From positions 1 to 32,168 of the forward strand of contig JABLXC010000051.1 of NCBI GenBank assembly GCA_013178185.1: a stretch of DNA of 32,168 bases, given 5' to 3'. Positions 1-7,373 of this stretch are shown in pieces (position 1 is the stretch's first letter; each line of letters begins with the position of its first letter). The notes beneath the pieces were generated by a model that ran no database searches, was not told the origin of the DNA, and was given only the letters and a program-made list of their open reading frames with translations. Both the position numbers and the translations under genes were made by a program. Source of the DNA: Anaerolineae bacterium. GTDB lineage: Bacteria > Chloroflexota > Anaerolineae > Anaerolineales > Anaerolineaceae.

Positions 1-2
1 GG

Positions 3-128
3 ACCAACAATGGCACCGAGCAGGTGATTGGCAAAATGAAAATGCGTTCCCGCACTGTGCGGGGGTACAAATCCTGGCAGGGCATGTGGGCAGCATTGCT
101 GTTGGCTGGCTCAGGTACTGCTTTCTAG
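3..128 (+). pseudogene. C-terminal fragment of an insertion-sequence transposase (partial at window edge)
   Basis: The frame from base 3 is open for 41 codons and stops at TAG 126-128. It encodes a tail with TNNGTEQ, then RSRTVRGYKSW, then a hydrophobic AALLLAG stretch. An N-N-x-x-E pair followed by a basic stretch and RG-x-KS is typical of the C-terminal end of DDE transposases, where the Glu is the last catalytic acid. The IS family cannot be fixed from 41 residues. The gene runs off the left edge, so whether it is intact is unknown. It is the only mobile-element trace in the window and suggests that a mobile element borders the catabolic cluster. No terminal inverted repeat could be assigned after the stop. 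Confidence 0.6.
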
Positions 129-263
129 ACCTTGATTGGGAGAGGGGGATCGCTTGTATTGTGACTTTTTCTGAAATTTACCTACCGCTGATGTTACAAA
201 CACCGGCCGAGTTGACGCTTGAAAACACACTATACACGAACCGCTTTAGGAGATGAACCAACC

Positions 264-1685
264 ATGTCCTCAATTGACACCCATCCAACACAAACTGTTG
301 CCAGCCTGCGCTCTCGCATCATTGGAATCGATCAAAAAGTTCCTTTGCTGGATGGCAGCGAGCAGGTTTATATTTATCTCGACAACGCCGCCAGCACCCC
401 ATCACTCCGAAGCGCGAAAGAAAAGGTGAACGAACTGCTGCAGTACTACTCGAGCATTCATCGCGGGGCAGGATACAAGTCTTTGATCTCCACGCAAGCT
501 TACGAGAGAGCGAGAGAATTGATCATCAAATTTGTCGGCGCGGATTCCGAAAAGGATGTAGCAATCTTTGGAAAGAACACAACCGAAGCAACCAATATCC
601 TGGCAGATAGCATTGATTGGAAAGATGGAGATGTCGTTCTTATTACGCTTATGGAGCATCACTCCAATGATCTTCCCTGGAGAAAGCACGCAACCGTAGA
701 ACATTTTCCAGTTCAACCGGATGGTTTTTTTGATCTGAACGCCTTTGAGGATATCCTGAAGTCTTTTAAAGGCCGAGTACGCCTGGTGGCCACAACGGGC
801 GCTTCCAATGTGACGGGGATCATCCCACCCTTCTATGAAATTGCCAAACTCGCACACCAGTACAACGCCATGATTTTGGTCGACTGCGCCCAATTGGCGC
901 CCCACCGTCCCATCGACATGCGGCCTCATGATTCCCTCGACCACCTTGATTTCATCTGCCTATCGGCGCACAAAATGTACGCGCCTTTTGGAACAGGGGT
1001 ATTGGTTGGCTCAAAAATGTTTTTTGACGCAGCCCAGCCAGTGTTCCGCGGCGGTGGCGTTATCGAAATAGTCACACTCGACGAAGTCTATTGGGCTAAA
1101 GCCCCGGATAAATACGAGGCTGGTAGTCCCAACGTCTTAGGGGCAGTCGCTTTAGGCGCCAGCATCCGAGAGTTAATGGCAGTAGGAATGCAAGCCATTG
1201 CGGATCATGAAAAAGAACTGACCCATTACGCCTTGACAAGGCTCAATCAGATTGCGGGAGTGCGATTATACGGTTCGAGAGATCCAAACCGGCTGGGCGA
1301 CCGCGTGGGCGTTATCCCATTTGCGATTGAAGGCATCCAGCATGGCAAAGTGGCTGCAATTTTGTCCTTTGAAGGGGGTATCGGTGTCCGAAATGGTTGT
1401 TTTTGCGCCCATCCGTATTTGATCAGTCTTTTAAACATCAGCCAACAGGAATTCGCCCACTTCAAACAGCAGGTCTTACAGGGAGACCGCCGCCAACAAC
1501 CTGGAATGGTGCGCGCTAGTTTTGGTTGTTATACCAACCAGGAAGAGATTGACCACCTTATCACCTGGATTGAACGGATTATTTCAGGAGATTACCGGGG
1601 AGACTATGTTCAGGACAAAAGCAGTGGATCGTTCTTTCCCCGGCAATTTGACCCTGCAACGCTGGAAAAGTTTTTTACGCTATAA
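264..1685 (+). CDS. Class V aminotransferase / cysteine desulfurase-like PLP enzyme
   Basis: This 473-residue protein has the fold-type I PLP layout of the SufS/CsdA (NifS-like) group. An N-terminal YLDNAASTPS segment is followed by NTTEATN, the PLP-Asp region ILVDCAQLAPH, and SAHKMYAPFGTG with the Schiff-base lysine at about K237. A conserved cysteine lies in VRNGCFCAHPY (about C381), where SufS-type enzymes carry the persulfide cysteine. The ATG at 264 is chosen over an upstream start at 219 because AGGAGA (248-253) sits 10 nt before it. Such enzymes mobilise sulfur from cysteine. The convergent MoaD-like gene and two molybdenum hydroxylases nearby suggest sulfur supply for molybdopterin or for sulfuration of the Mo cofactor, which is inference. 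It could instead be a general desulfurase or a selenocysteine-lyase-like enzyme. Confidence 0.85.
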   Translation: MSSIDTHPTQTVASLRSRIIGIDQKVPLLDGSEQVYIYLDNAASTPSLRSAKEKVNELLQYYSSIHRGAGYKSLISTQAYERARELIIKFVGADSEKDVAIFGKNTTEATNILADSIDWKDGDVVLITLMEHHSNDLPWRKHATVEHFPVQPDGFFDLNAFEDILKSFKGRVRLVATTGASNVTGIIPPFYEIAKLAHQYNAMILVDCAQLAPHRPIDMRPHDSLDHLDFICLSAHKMYAPFGTGVLVGSKMFFDAAQPVFRGGGVIEIVTLDEVYWAKAPDKYEAGSPNVLGAVALGASIRELMAVGMQAIADHEKELTHYALTRLNQIAGVRLYGSRDPNRLGDRVGVIPFAIEGIQHGKVAAILSFEGGIGVRNGCFCAHPYLISLLNISQQEFAHFKQQVLQGDRRQQPGMVRASFGCYTNQEEIDHLITWIERIISGDYRGDYVQDKSSGSFFPRQFDPATLEKFFTL

Positions 1686-1707
1686 TAGGGCAATTTGCAA
1701 AGCAATC

Positions 1708-1722
1708 CACTTTTGTAAAGTG
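1708..1722. terminator. Small hairpin between convergent genes
   Basis: CACTTT-TGT-AAAGTG forms a 6-bp stem with a 3-nt loop in the 39-nt gap between the desulfurase-like gene and the convergent MoaD-like gene. It could act as a weak bidirectional terminator. There is no clear U-tract, so this is tentative. Confidence 0.3.
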
Positions 1723-1724
1723 AG

Positions 1725-2009
1725 TCAACCTCCAGTGATCAACGACATCAAGATCAAACGATCGCCGTCTCTGGGTGACTCTTCCATGATCATGGCCGGC
1801 AATGACATATCACCATTGATAATAAACATATTTGAGCTCAATAACGTCTCTCCATCCTGATCGATCAGGATACCAATTAAAGAAGGGTATTTCTTCCCCA
1901 AGATCTGCACGATCTCTTTATATGTAGTGGTAGAAGGAATTTCCAGATCAACACTCTTTTGGTTCGTTACCATTTGAGCGGCGCCGGTGAATTCTACGTG
2001 GATCACCAT
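1725..2009 (-). CDS. MoaD/ThiS-like ubiquitin-fold sulfur carrier protein
   Basis: This 94-residue protein ends in ILMSLITGG. The C-terminal Gly-Gly preceded by a beta strand is the hallmark of MoaD/ThiS carriers, which are adenylated and thiocarboxylated at the last glycine. Other matches to the family are the small size, a FTG start, a YKEIVQILGKKYP helix, an MFIINGD segment (compare the NG of MoaD-type proteins) and DGDRLILM before the tail. The start at ATG 2009 puts the GAGG (complement of 2016-2019) 6 nt upstream, which is better than TTG 2015 or ATG 2012. In a cluster with two molybdenum hydroxylases, a role as sulfur donor to molybdopterin synthase is likely but not proven. A ThiS-like or tungsten-cofactor carrier role remains possible. 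Confidence 0.8.
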   Translation of the reverse strand: MVIHVEFTGAAQMVTNQKSVDLEIPSTTTYKEIVQILGKKYPSLIGILIDQDGETLLSSNMFIINGDMSLPAMIMEESPRDGDRLILMSLITGG

Positions 2010-2035
2010 CATCAACCTCGATTTTTTATAATTCT

Positions 2036-2065
2036 ATTATAATAATAACCTGATTCTGAAAGCAA
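2036..2065 (-). promoter_or_regulatory. Putative sigma-70 promoter of the MoaD-like gene
   Basis: On the minus strand TTGCTT (complement of 2060-2065) lies 18 nt from a perfect TATAAT (complement of 2036-2041), about 27 nt ahead of the MoaD-like start. The region is very AT-rich, so the match is only moderate evidence. Confidence 0.45.
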
Positions 2066-2118
2066 ACGCAAGATTAAATAAAATCCTCAACCCACCTGAT
2101 GCTTGCGCCAGGAAAAAT

Positions 2119-3042
2119 ATGGAAACTGTAGACATTTACAAGGCGCCCCTTGCAATTCCGATCAAGGTAAAATCTGCAGGATTTTTTGCCGACAAAATTC
2201 TCGCCGAACAACCGGCCACTGTCGTGAACGGCGTCACCTCTCAAGGGGTTTTCCTCCTCGTGGAAAACCGTTATGTCTTGTTCATCTCCTTTGGCTCTAA
2301 TCGCGCCCCCCTGACGATTAACCTGGGTGTAAAGCAAGAAGCGCTTACAAAATTGAAGGTGGGTTCAACAGCCCAAGTGAAAAAGAATGAAGTTTTCTTC
2401 CCAGAGATCAGAACCCGGCTGATTTGGAATGAAAACCTCATCTGGCATCCCACGCAACCTACTCTAACAAACAGCAGGCCAGAGCAGAGGCTATACACGC
2501 TCAAGAAAATAGCGCGAGGCGTTGTGCAGGAAAAAGAAGGGGAGATGGGCTTCACTCCACTTCTTGGGGTGATTTTCAAAGAAATCGGGGGGGAGATACC
2601 CGTTGAATTAGAACCTCTCTGTCAGGCGCTGGAAACGTTGCAAACCGCCTTGCGGGAAAAGAACAACGGAGTTACGCATCGTATCCTGGAGAGATTTTTG
2701 GGATTTGGGCGTGGATTAACTCCCTCCGGGGACGATTTTGCCGCCGGCATCCTTTTGGCTCTAAACCGGTGGCATGAACTGGTTTGTCCTGGTTACCCCC
2801 GCCGGGAACTCAACATTGAGCTAATCTCGAGCGCTCAAAGGAAAACGACCCGCTTAAGTGCTAACCTCATCGAACAGGCGGCAACGGGTATCGCCGATGA
2901 GCGATTGCTCAAGACCATAGACAATATCATGCACGGGGAAGAGGATATCCAAGAAAACATCCTGGAAATCAGCCATCTAGGGCATTCCTCTGGAGCAGAT
3001 ACACTGGTCGGAATGGCAGTAGTTTTGACATGTGAAAGCTGA
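2119..3042 (+). CDS. allH: DUF2877 protein, AllH-like subunit of a carbamoyltransferase
   Basis: This 307-residue protein carries the DUF2877 signature GFGRGLTPSGDDFAAGIL in its C-terminal half (roughly residues 195-212), followed by an LGHSSGADTL-type segment near the end. E. coli YlbF, now AllH, has this domain. It acts with AllF (FdrA) and AllG (YlbE) in oxamate carbamoyltransferase, which phosphorolyses oxalurate to oxamate and carbamoyl phosphate. Partner homologues follow here at 4311 (AllF) and 6098 (AllG), separated from this gene by X1. The ATG at 2119 has AGGA a few bases upstream. The physiological substrate may differ from oxalurate. The family is clear, and the function is inferred from the three-gene set. 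Confidence 0.85.
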   Translation: METVDIYKAPLAIPIKVKSAGFFADKILAEQPATVVNGVTSQGVFLLVENRYVLFISFGSNRAPLTINLGVKQEALTKLKVGSTAQVKKNEVFFPEIRTRLIWNENLIWHPTQPTLTNSRPEQRLYTLKKIARGVVQEKEGEMGFTPLLGVIFKEIGGEIPVELEPLCQALETLQTALREKNNGVTHRILERFLGFGRGLTPSGDDFAAGILLALNRWHELVCPGYPRRELNIELISSAQRKTTRLSANLIEQAATGIADERLLKTIDNIMHGEEDIQENILEISHLGHSSGADTLVGMAVVLTCES

Positions 3043-3098
3043 ATTTGACATGCTAATTGCCATATCTTGAATATTACATCTTTCACTTATTAATCACA

Positions 3099-3109
3099 TT
3101 GTCTGATAA
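3099..3109. promoter_or_regulatory. Putative operator, site A of a shared palindromic motif
   Basis: TTGTCTGATAA lies 5 nt upstream of the -35 box of the X1 promoter. It differs in one right-half base from the perfect palindrome TTGTC-T-GACAA found at 21464. Related copies precede fdrA and the second molybdenum hydroxylase. The half-site spacing resembles operators of FadR-type GntR regulators, which is inference. Confidence 0.5.
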
Positions 3110-3113
3110 CATG

Positions 3114-3142
3114 TTGACATCGCAAAATGCGATTGCTATACT
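3114..3142 (+). promoter_or_regulatory. Sigma-70 promoter of X1 with a palindrome in the spacer
   Basis: TTGACA (3114-3119) and TATACT (3137-3142) are separated by exactly 17 nt. The spacer contains the palindrome TCGCA-AAA-TGCGA (3120-3132), which could be a second operator placed between the two boxes. The start codon of X1 is 56 nt downstream of the -10 box. Confidence 0.75.
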
Positions 3143-3197
3143 AATTTTTGTACCCCCTTAGTTTTTCACAACTTGATAGGTCATGGAGAGGAGTGAC

Positions 3198-3923
3198 ATG
3201 AGATTAGAACCGCCAACCCCTGTTTCATTCGAAGAAATCAAAGTAAATGTCCGAGAAATCGAGGCTTTGCTGCAAGCGCCGCCGATGAAAATGCCAAAGT
3301 GGCCCGAGGCGATGATAACTTTGAAGGACGGGCGGACGCTGTATATTCGCGAAATCCAGGAATCGGACATCCCGCCATTGCTGGGATACCTGGAAAAAGT
3401 CATGAAAGTCGAAAAGGACTTCTATGATATCGTTGGCGTGCGCGTTTACGGAGAGGTCTTATCGCTGGTTCGCAAACGCATCAAAGATCCCTTCACGCTG
3501 CTTGGATTGGTGGATGGGGAATTGGTCGGATTCGCAAACGGCCGCGCGTTCGACAAAGATATCGCAATCAGTTTACACACTATGGCGTTTTCACGTCGGG
3601 TTCGAGCCGGCTGGCCAATGTACTACGCCAAAACCTATTACGCCCTCGAACTGCTAGGTGCTAAAGAATGGTGGTCCACTTTTGAAAGCTACAGCGGCTG
3701 GCGTATGGCCGGTCTTGAGATGGCGCAACCGACAAAACCCTGGCCTCAATTTCAGCATGAGTTGGGCGGCGCCCGGATCTATTATCTAACCAAAGAAGCT
3801 TGGGACGCCGGCGTCAAGGACTATTGCAAACAAATGATCGGCGAAGACCTGAACTTCAATGTCACCGATGAAGTTCGGAAAGCAAATGCCGTTTTCCGCG
3901 TTCCGGATACTGCGGAGCTTTAG
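3198..3923 (+). CDS. Uncharacterised protein X1, possibly GNAT-like (paralogue of X2)
   Basis: This 241-residue protein has the same length as X2 (26222-26947) and is identical to it at roughly half of its positions by eye. Shared blocks include DGRTLYIRE, DFYDIVG, ISLHTMA, MYYAK, KEWW and QHELGGA. I do not recognise an established family. The order IRE-x4-DIPPLLGYL, then LVDGELVGFANGR, then RxxRAGW resembles a degenerate GNAT acyltransferase core, but the acetyl-CoA loop is not clear. ATG 3198 is chosen because AGAGGAG lies just upstream and the resulting length equals that of X2; the ATG at 3183 would place that ribosome-binding site inside the gene. It sits between the AllH- and AllF-like genes behind its own promoter, so a role in the same pathway is likely. 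Confidence 0.8.
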   Translation: MRLEPPTPVSFEEIKVNVREIEALLQAPPMKMPKWPEAMITLKDGRTLYIREIQESDIPPLLGYLEKVMKVEKDFYDIVGVRVYGEVLSLVRKRIKDPFTLLGLVDGELVGFANGRAFDKDIAISLHTMAFSRRVRAGWPMYYAKTYYALELLGAKEWWSTFESYSGWRMAGLEMAQPTKPWPQFQHELGGARIYYLTKEAWDAGVKDYCKQMIGEDLNFNVTDEVRKANAVFRVPDTAEL

Positions 3924-3942
3924 ACCCGATCCTTTCTCTATA

Positions 3943-3971
3943 TCAGCATCCCCGATACATGGGGATGCTGA
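3943..3971 (+). terminator. Hairpin terminator after X1
   Basis: TCAGCATCCCC (3943-3953) pairs perfectly with GGGGATGCTGA (3961-3971) around a 7-nt loop. A T-rich stretch follows a few bases later. It lies 20 nt after the X1 stop and ahead of the fdrA promoter. Confidence 0.7.
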
Positions 3972-4043
3972 CCATTTGTCAAAATTTTTATTTACATAAA
4001 TCCTGTTATTAATCGTGAATCAACCCGTGATGTAATATGTAAT

Positions 4044-4054
4044 TTGTCTAACAA
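4044..4054. promoter_or_regulatory. Putative operator, site B
   Basis: TTGTCTAACAA matches the shared motif, with both half-sites TTGTC and ACAA intact. It could also serve as the -35 box of a weaker promoter (TTGTCT, 16 nt, GATAAT at 4066-4071), upstream of the main TTGACA promoter. Confidence 0.5.
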
Positions 4055-4071
4055 TTTTAGCTAAAGATAAT

Positions 4072-4100
4072 TTGACACCCTTTTTAGTTGTTGCTATACT
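4072..4100 (+). promoter_or_regulatory. Sigma-70 promoter of the fdrA operon
   Basis: TTGACA (4072-4077) and TATACT (4095-4100) are separated by 17 nt, the same boxes and spacing as the X1 promoter. Transcription from here would give a leader of about 205 nt. Confidence 0.75.
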
Positions 4101-4310
4101 GAATCTATCCCACATTATTTGTATTTTTTATTAGCTTCTATCTTCGTCGTTCGATCTGTTATTGATTAAAGCCACTTGATATCCTGTCTCACACCGGTTT
4201 CTCTAATGGTGAGCTTCTGAATTCGATCAAGTTAATCATGACGAACAAAAATCTTAACGATAAGCTGCAAAGTTCTTGTCGAATGATACCAATGTATTCT
4301 AGGAGACAAA

Positions 4311-6044
4311 ATGGCAACCATTAAGACAGAAATTCGAAGCGGCGTCTACTATGACTCGGCGAAACTCATGCAACTCCAGCGTTCTTTGGCCAGCTTGCCC
4401 GGCATACAGGACGCTGGTGTGATTATGGGCACAGAATCGAACAAAGAATTGCTTGCTCACATCAACTTGGTAACGCCAGAAGTGGAAAACGCCAAGCCAG
4501 ATGATTTAGTCATCGTCGTGCGCGGCGAAGACGAAAAATCAGCCAGTGCAGCGTTAAGCAAAGTAGACGAATTGTTAACCGCCCGAAAATCCGGGCATGA
4601 TCAAGAATACCAACCTCACAGCATCGAAGCGGCGGCAGAAATGTTGCCAGAATCCAGCTGGGTCTTGGTCTCGGTCGCAGGTCGGTATGCAGCCGGAGTA
4701 GCTCGCGAAGCGCTTCGTCTAGGAAAACATGTCTTCCTCTTTAGCGACAATGTTCCAGTAGAAGAAGAGATCAACCTCAAGCAAAAAGCCCGCGAGTTGG
4801 GCTTGCTTGTTATGGGGCCTGATTGCGGGACGGCCATGATTGGCGGCATAGGGCTGGGATTCGCCAACAAAGTGCGAAATGGCCCCATTGGCGTTGTGGC
4901 TGCCGCCGGTACAGGATTGCAACAAGTGACAGCCCGGATCCACCAGCTCGGCAGCGGAATCACGCACGGCATCGGTACAGGCGGGCGCGACCTTTCCGAA
5001 AAAGTTGGCGCCATGACCTTTCTTCAGGCATTAGATGTGTTGACACGAGATCCAGACACAAAAGTCATCGTACTGACCTCTAAACCGCCATCACCCAGGG
5101 TTGCTGAGGAAGTTTTAAAAACTGCACGCAAGGCCGGGAAACCAGTCGTGGTCAATTTCATCGCCAGAGCCCTGACAACCTTGCAAGAAGACAACCTTTA
5201 TTTTGCAACCGGTTTGGATGATGCCGCGCGCCTGGCGGTTGACCTGGCAAACAACCCACCCAAAATGGATGACAACCAAAATTTGCGGTTAGACCGTTTT
5301 GCGCCGGGACAAAAATATTTCCGCGGATTGTTTTCAGGTGGCACATTAGCTTATGAAGCTCAGCATATTCTGGCAAACTACGTTCCCAAAGTATGGGCGA
5401 ATGCTCCAATCAACAAAGAGTATAAGATGGCAAACTCAATGGTCAGCCAGGAACATTCGATCGTTGATCTTGGAGAAGACGAGTTTACCGTCGGTCGCTT
5501 ACATCCCATGATGGACAATGAACTCCGCATCCGCCGACTTTTTGAAGAAGCCGCCGACCCAGAAGTTGCCGTGATCATGCTCGATGTCGTGATTGGATAT
5601 GGGTCGCATCCCAACCCGGCCAGCGAACTGGCGCCCGCCGTTGCCAAAGCCATAGAAACGGCGAAAAAAGCAGGACGGCACCTCGAAGTGATCGCAGTTG
5701 TCACCGGCACAGATGAAGACCCGCAAGATTTTAACGGGCAAATTGAGCTCCTTAAAAATGCCGGCGCCTGGGTAGACCCCAGCAATGAAGTCGTTGTTCG
5801 GTATGCAGGCCGCCTGTTGCGGGCATTGGCAGATAGAGAGAGTTCAACAGAAGAGCCAGGCGGAAAACCAGTTGACCTGACAACCCTAAAGAAGCCGCTG
5901 GCGGCCATCAATGTCGGCCTCGAGTCCTTTGCCGAGAACCTGATTGCACAAGCTGCCCCCACCATCCATGTGGACTGGAAACCGCCAGCAGGCGGAAACG
6001 AGCGCCTGATGAACATCCTGGAACGAATGAAGAAGCAAGCCTAA
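4311..6044 (+). CDS. fdrA: FdrA/AllF family protein (acyl-CoA-synthetase-like carbamoyltransferase subunit)
   Basis: This 577-residue protein is close to the length of E. coli FdrA (AllF). The start, with SGVYYDSAKLMQLQRSL and PGIQDAGVIMGT, is typical of FdrA. It is followed by a succinyl-CoA-synthetase-alpha-like region: GLLVMGPDCGTAMIGG, GVVAAAGTGLQQV, GIGTGGRDLS and VIVLTSKPPSP. I see no GHAGA motif, so the phosphohistidine of true succinyl-CoA synthetase is not evident. In E. coli, AllF with AllG and AllH forms oxamate carbamoyltransferase. The AllG-like gene follows after 53 nt, and the AllH-like gene lies upstream beyond X1. The start has a good AGGAGA ribosome-binding site. The cytoplasmic role in transfer of a carbamoyl group from a carbamoyl-amide intermediate to phosphate is inferred. 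Confidence 0.9.
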   Translation: MATIKTEIRSGVYYDSAKLMQLQRSLASLPGIQDAGVIMGTESNKELLAHINLVTPEVENAKPDDLVIVVRGEDEKSASAALSKVDELLTARKSGHDQEYQPHSIEAAAEMLPESSWVLVSVAGRYAAGVAREALRLGKHVFLFSDNVPVEEEINLKQKARELGLLVMGPDCGTAMIGGIGLGFANKVRNGPIGVVAAAGTGLQQVTARIHQLGSGITHGIGTGGRDLSEKVGAMTFLQALDVLTRDPDTKVIVLTSKPPSPRVAEEVLKTARKAGKPVVVNFIARALTTLQEDNLYFATGLDDAARLAVDLANNPPKMDDNQNLRLDRFAPGQKYFRGLFSGGTLAYEAQHILANYVPKVWANAPINKEYKMANSMVSQEHSIVDLGEDEFTVGRLHPMMDNELRIRRLFEEAADPEVAVIMLDVVIGYGSHPNPASELAPAVAKAIETAKKAGRHLEVIAVVTGTDEDPQDFNGQIELLKNAGAWVDPSNEVVVRYAGRLLRALADRESSTEEPGGKPVDLTTLKKPLAAINVGLESFAENLIAQAAPTIHVDWKPPAGGNERLMNILERMKKQA

Positions 6045-6097
6045 ACAAATGGAGCTTTTCGCTCTTCAACAAAAGCAATCTTATTTCGGAGGAGAAA

Positions 6098-7342
6098 ATG
6101 ATTGATATCGAAAAAGCCAATGCACAGGCCGTAGAACGATTTATGGAAGCCCGGCCAGTTGTTACTGGAATGGGCAAAGCGTTAGATGTTGTTCCAGGGA
6201 TGCATGAGAATTTACTGCTGCACGCTGGCCCTCCGATTACTTGGGATCGCATGGCCGGACCGATGCGCGGTTCGATGATCGGAGCGCTTCTCTTTGAAGG
6301 TAGAGCAAAAAGTCCAGAGGAGGCAGAAACCCTCCTTAAATCAGGAAAATTTGAATTTTCACCCTGTCACCATCATGGCTGCACCGGCCCAATGGCTGGG
6401 GTGATCTCCCCTTCCATGACATGCTATATCGTCGAAAACAAGACCCACGGGAATAAATGTTTCTCCAACCTCAATGAGGGACGCGGCAAAGTCATGCGGA
6501 TGGGCGCTTACAGTTCGGAAGTGATTGATAAACTTCACTGGATGGAAAGCGTCATGGCGCCAACCCTAAAGAACGCCTTAGAAGCCGCCGGCGGCATTGA
6601 CATCCGCGCCGTGCTTGCAAAAGCGTTGCACATGGGCGATGATGGCCATAACCGGTTAGACGCTGCCTCCGTGCTGTACACTGCGCAACTTGCGCCCTAT
6701 ATCGCGAAGACAGCGCGCGATACTCAAACCGCTTTTGAGATCATAAAATTCCTTGGCGAAAACGCTCTGAGCATCTTAAATCCGGTCATGGCAGCCTGCA
6801 AGACAATGACAGATGCCGGTCACAACATTGAAGGCAGTACAATCGTCACCGTTATGGCTCGCAACGGCACAGATTTTGGCATCCGCGTCAGTGGGCTTGG
6901 CGACCAGTGGTTCACCGCGCCAGCTCCCAAGGTGAAGGCGCTTTACTTCCCCGGTTTCACAGAAGAAGACGCCAATCCAGATATCGGCGACAGCACCATC
7001 ACCGAAACGGCAGGCATAGGCGGTTTCGCAATGGCAACCGCACCTGCCTTGGTCACCTTCATCGGCGGCGCGCCCAAAGATGCCATCAACACCACGCTGG
7101 ATATGTATGAGATTACCTATGCGGAACATAAGCAATTCACCATTCCTTTCCTCGATTTCCGAGGCACCCCAACTGGCATTGATGTTCGCAAGGTGATCGA
7201 GAAAAATCTACCTCCACGCGTGAATACCGGCGTAGCCCACAAAAATCCAGGGGTTGGACAGGTCGGGGCTGGTGTTGTCTCTGCTCCAATGAAAGTTTTT
7301 GAAGACGCTCTTGTCGCCTTTGCTGAGCGATATGGTTTTTAA
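6098..7342 (+). CDS. allG: DUF1116 protein, AllG/YlbE-like carbamoyltransferase subunit
   Basis: This 414-residue protein has the size and pattern of the DUF1116 family (E. coli YlbE, about 420 residues). Landmarks are DVVPGMHENLLLHAGPPITW near residue 30, CHHHGCTGPMAGVISPSM near 90, MGDDGHNR near 180, and the ARNGTDFGIRVSG and GIGGFAM segments after 240. In E. coli the homologue, AllG, is part of the oxamate carbamoyltransferase with AllF and AllH. It follows fdrA in the same unit with a strong GGAGGAG ribosome-binding site, and the cyclase fusion gene begins 31 nt after its stop. Family membership is firm. The actual carbamoyl donor in this organism is unknown. Confidence 0.88.
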   Translation: MIDIEKANAQAVERFMEARPVVTGMGKALDVVPGMHENLLLHAGPPITWDRMAGPMRGSMIGALLFEGRAKSPEEAETLLKSGKFEFSPCHHHGCTGPMAGVISPSMTCYIVENKTHGNKCFSNLNEGRGKVMRMGAYSSEVIDKLHWMESVMAPTLKNALEAAGGIDIRAVLAKALHMGDDGHNRLDAASVLYTAQLAPYIAKTARDTQTAFEIIKFLGENALSILNPVMAACKTMTDAGHNIEGSTIVTVMARNGTDFGIRVSGLGDQWFTAPAPKVKALYFPGFTEEDANPDIGDSTITETAGIGGFAMATAPALVTFIGGAPKDAINTTLDMYEITYAEHKQFTIPFLDFRGTPTGIDVRKVIEKNLPPRVNTGVAHKNPGVGQVGAGVVSAPMKVFEDALVAFAERYGF

Positions 7343-7373
7343 CAATCCATCCTGATCAGAACCGGAGGTTCTT

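Larger units (their letters stand above)
3924..4310 (+). promoter_or_regulatory. Non-coding control region ahead of fdrA
   Basis: These 387 nt contain the X1 terminator, operator site B and the fdrA promoter, then about 205 nt of untranslated leader before the fdrA ATG. I see no convincing open frame and no riboswitch consensus in the leader. Confidence 0.6.

Noticed and set aside
4311-6044. FdrA-like protein as a true succinyl-CoA synthetase alpha subunit
   Set aside because: It is about twice the usual length, no GHAGA phosphohistidine motif is seen, and its neighbours are AllG- and AllH-like, not a beta subunit.
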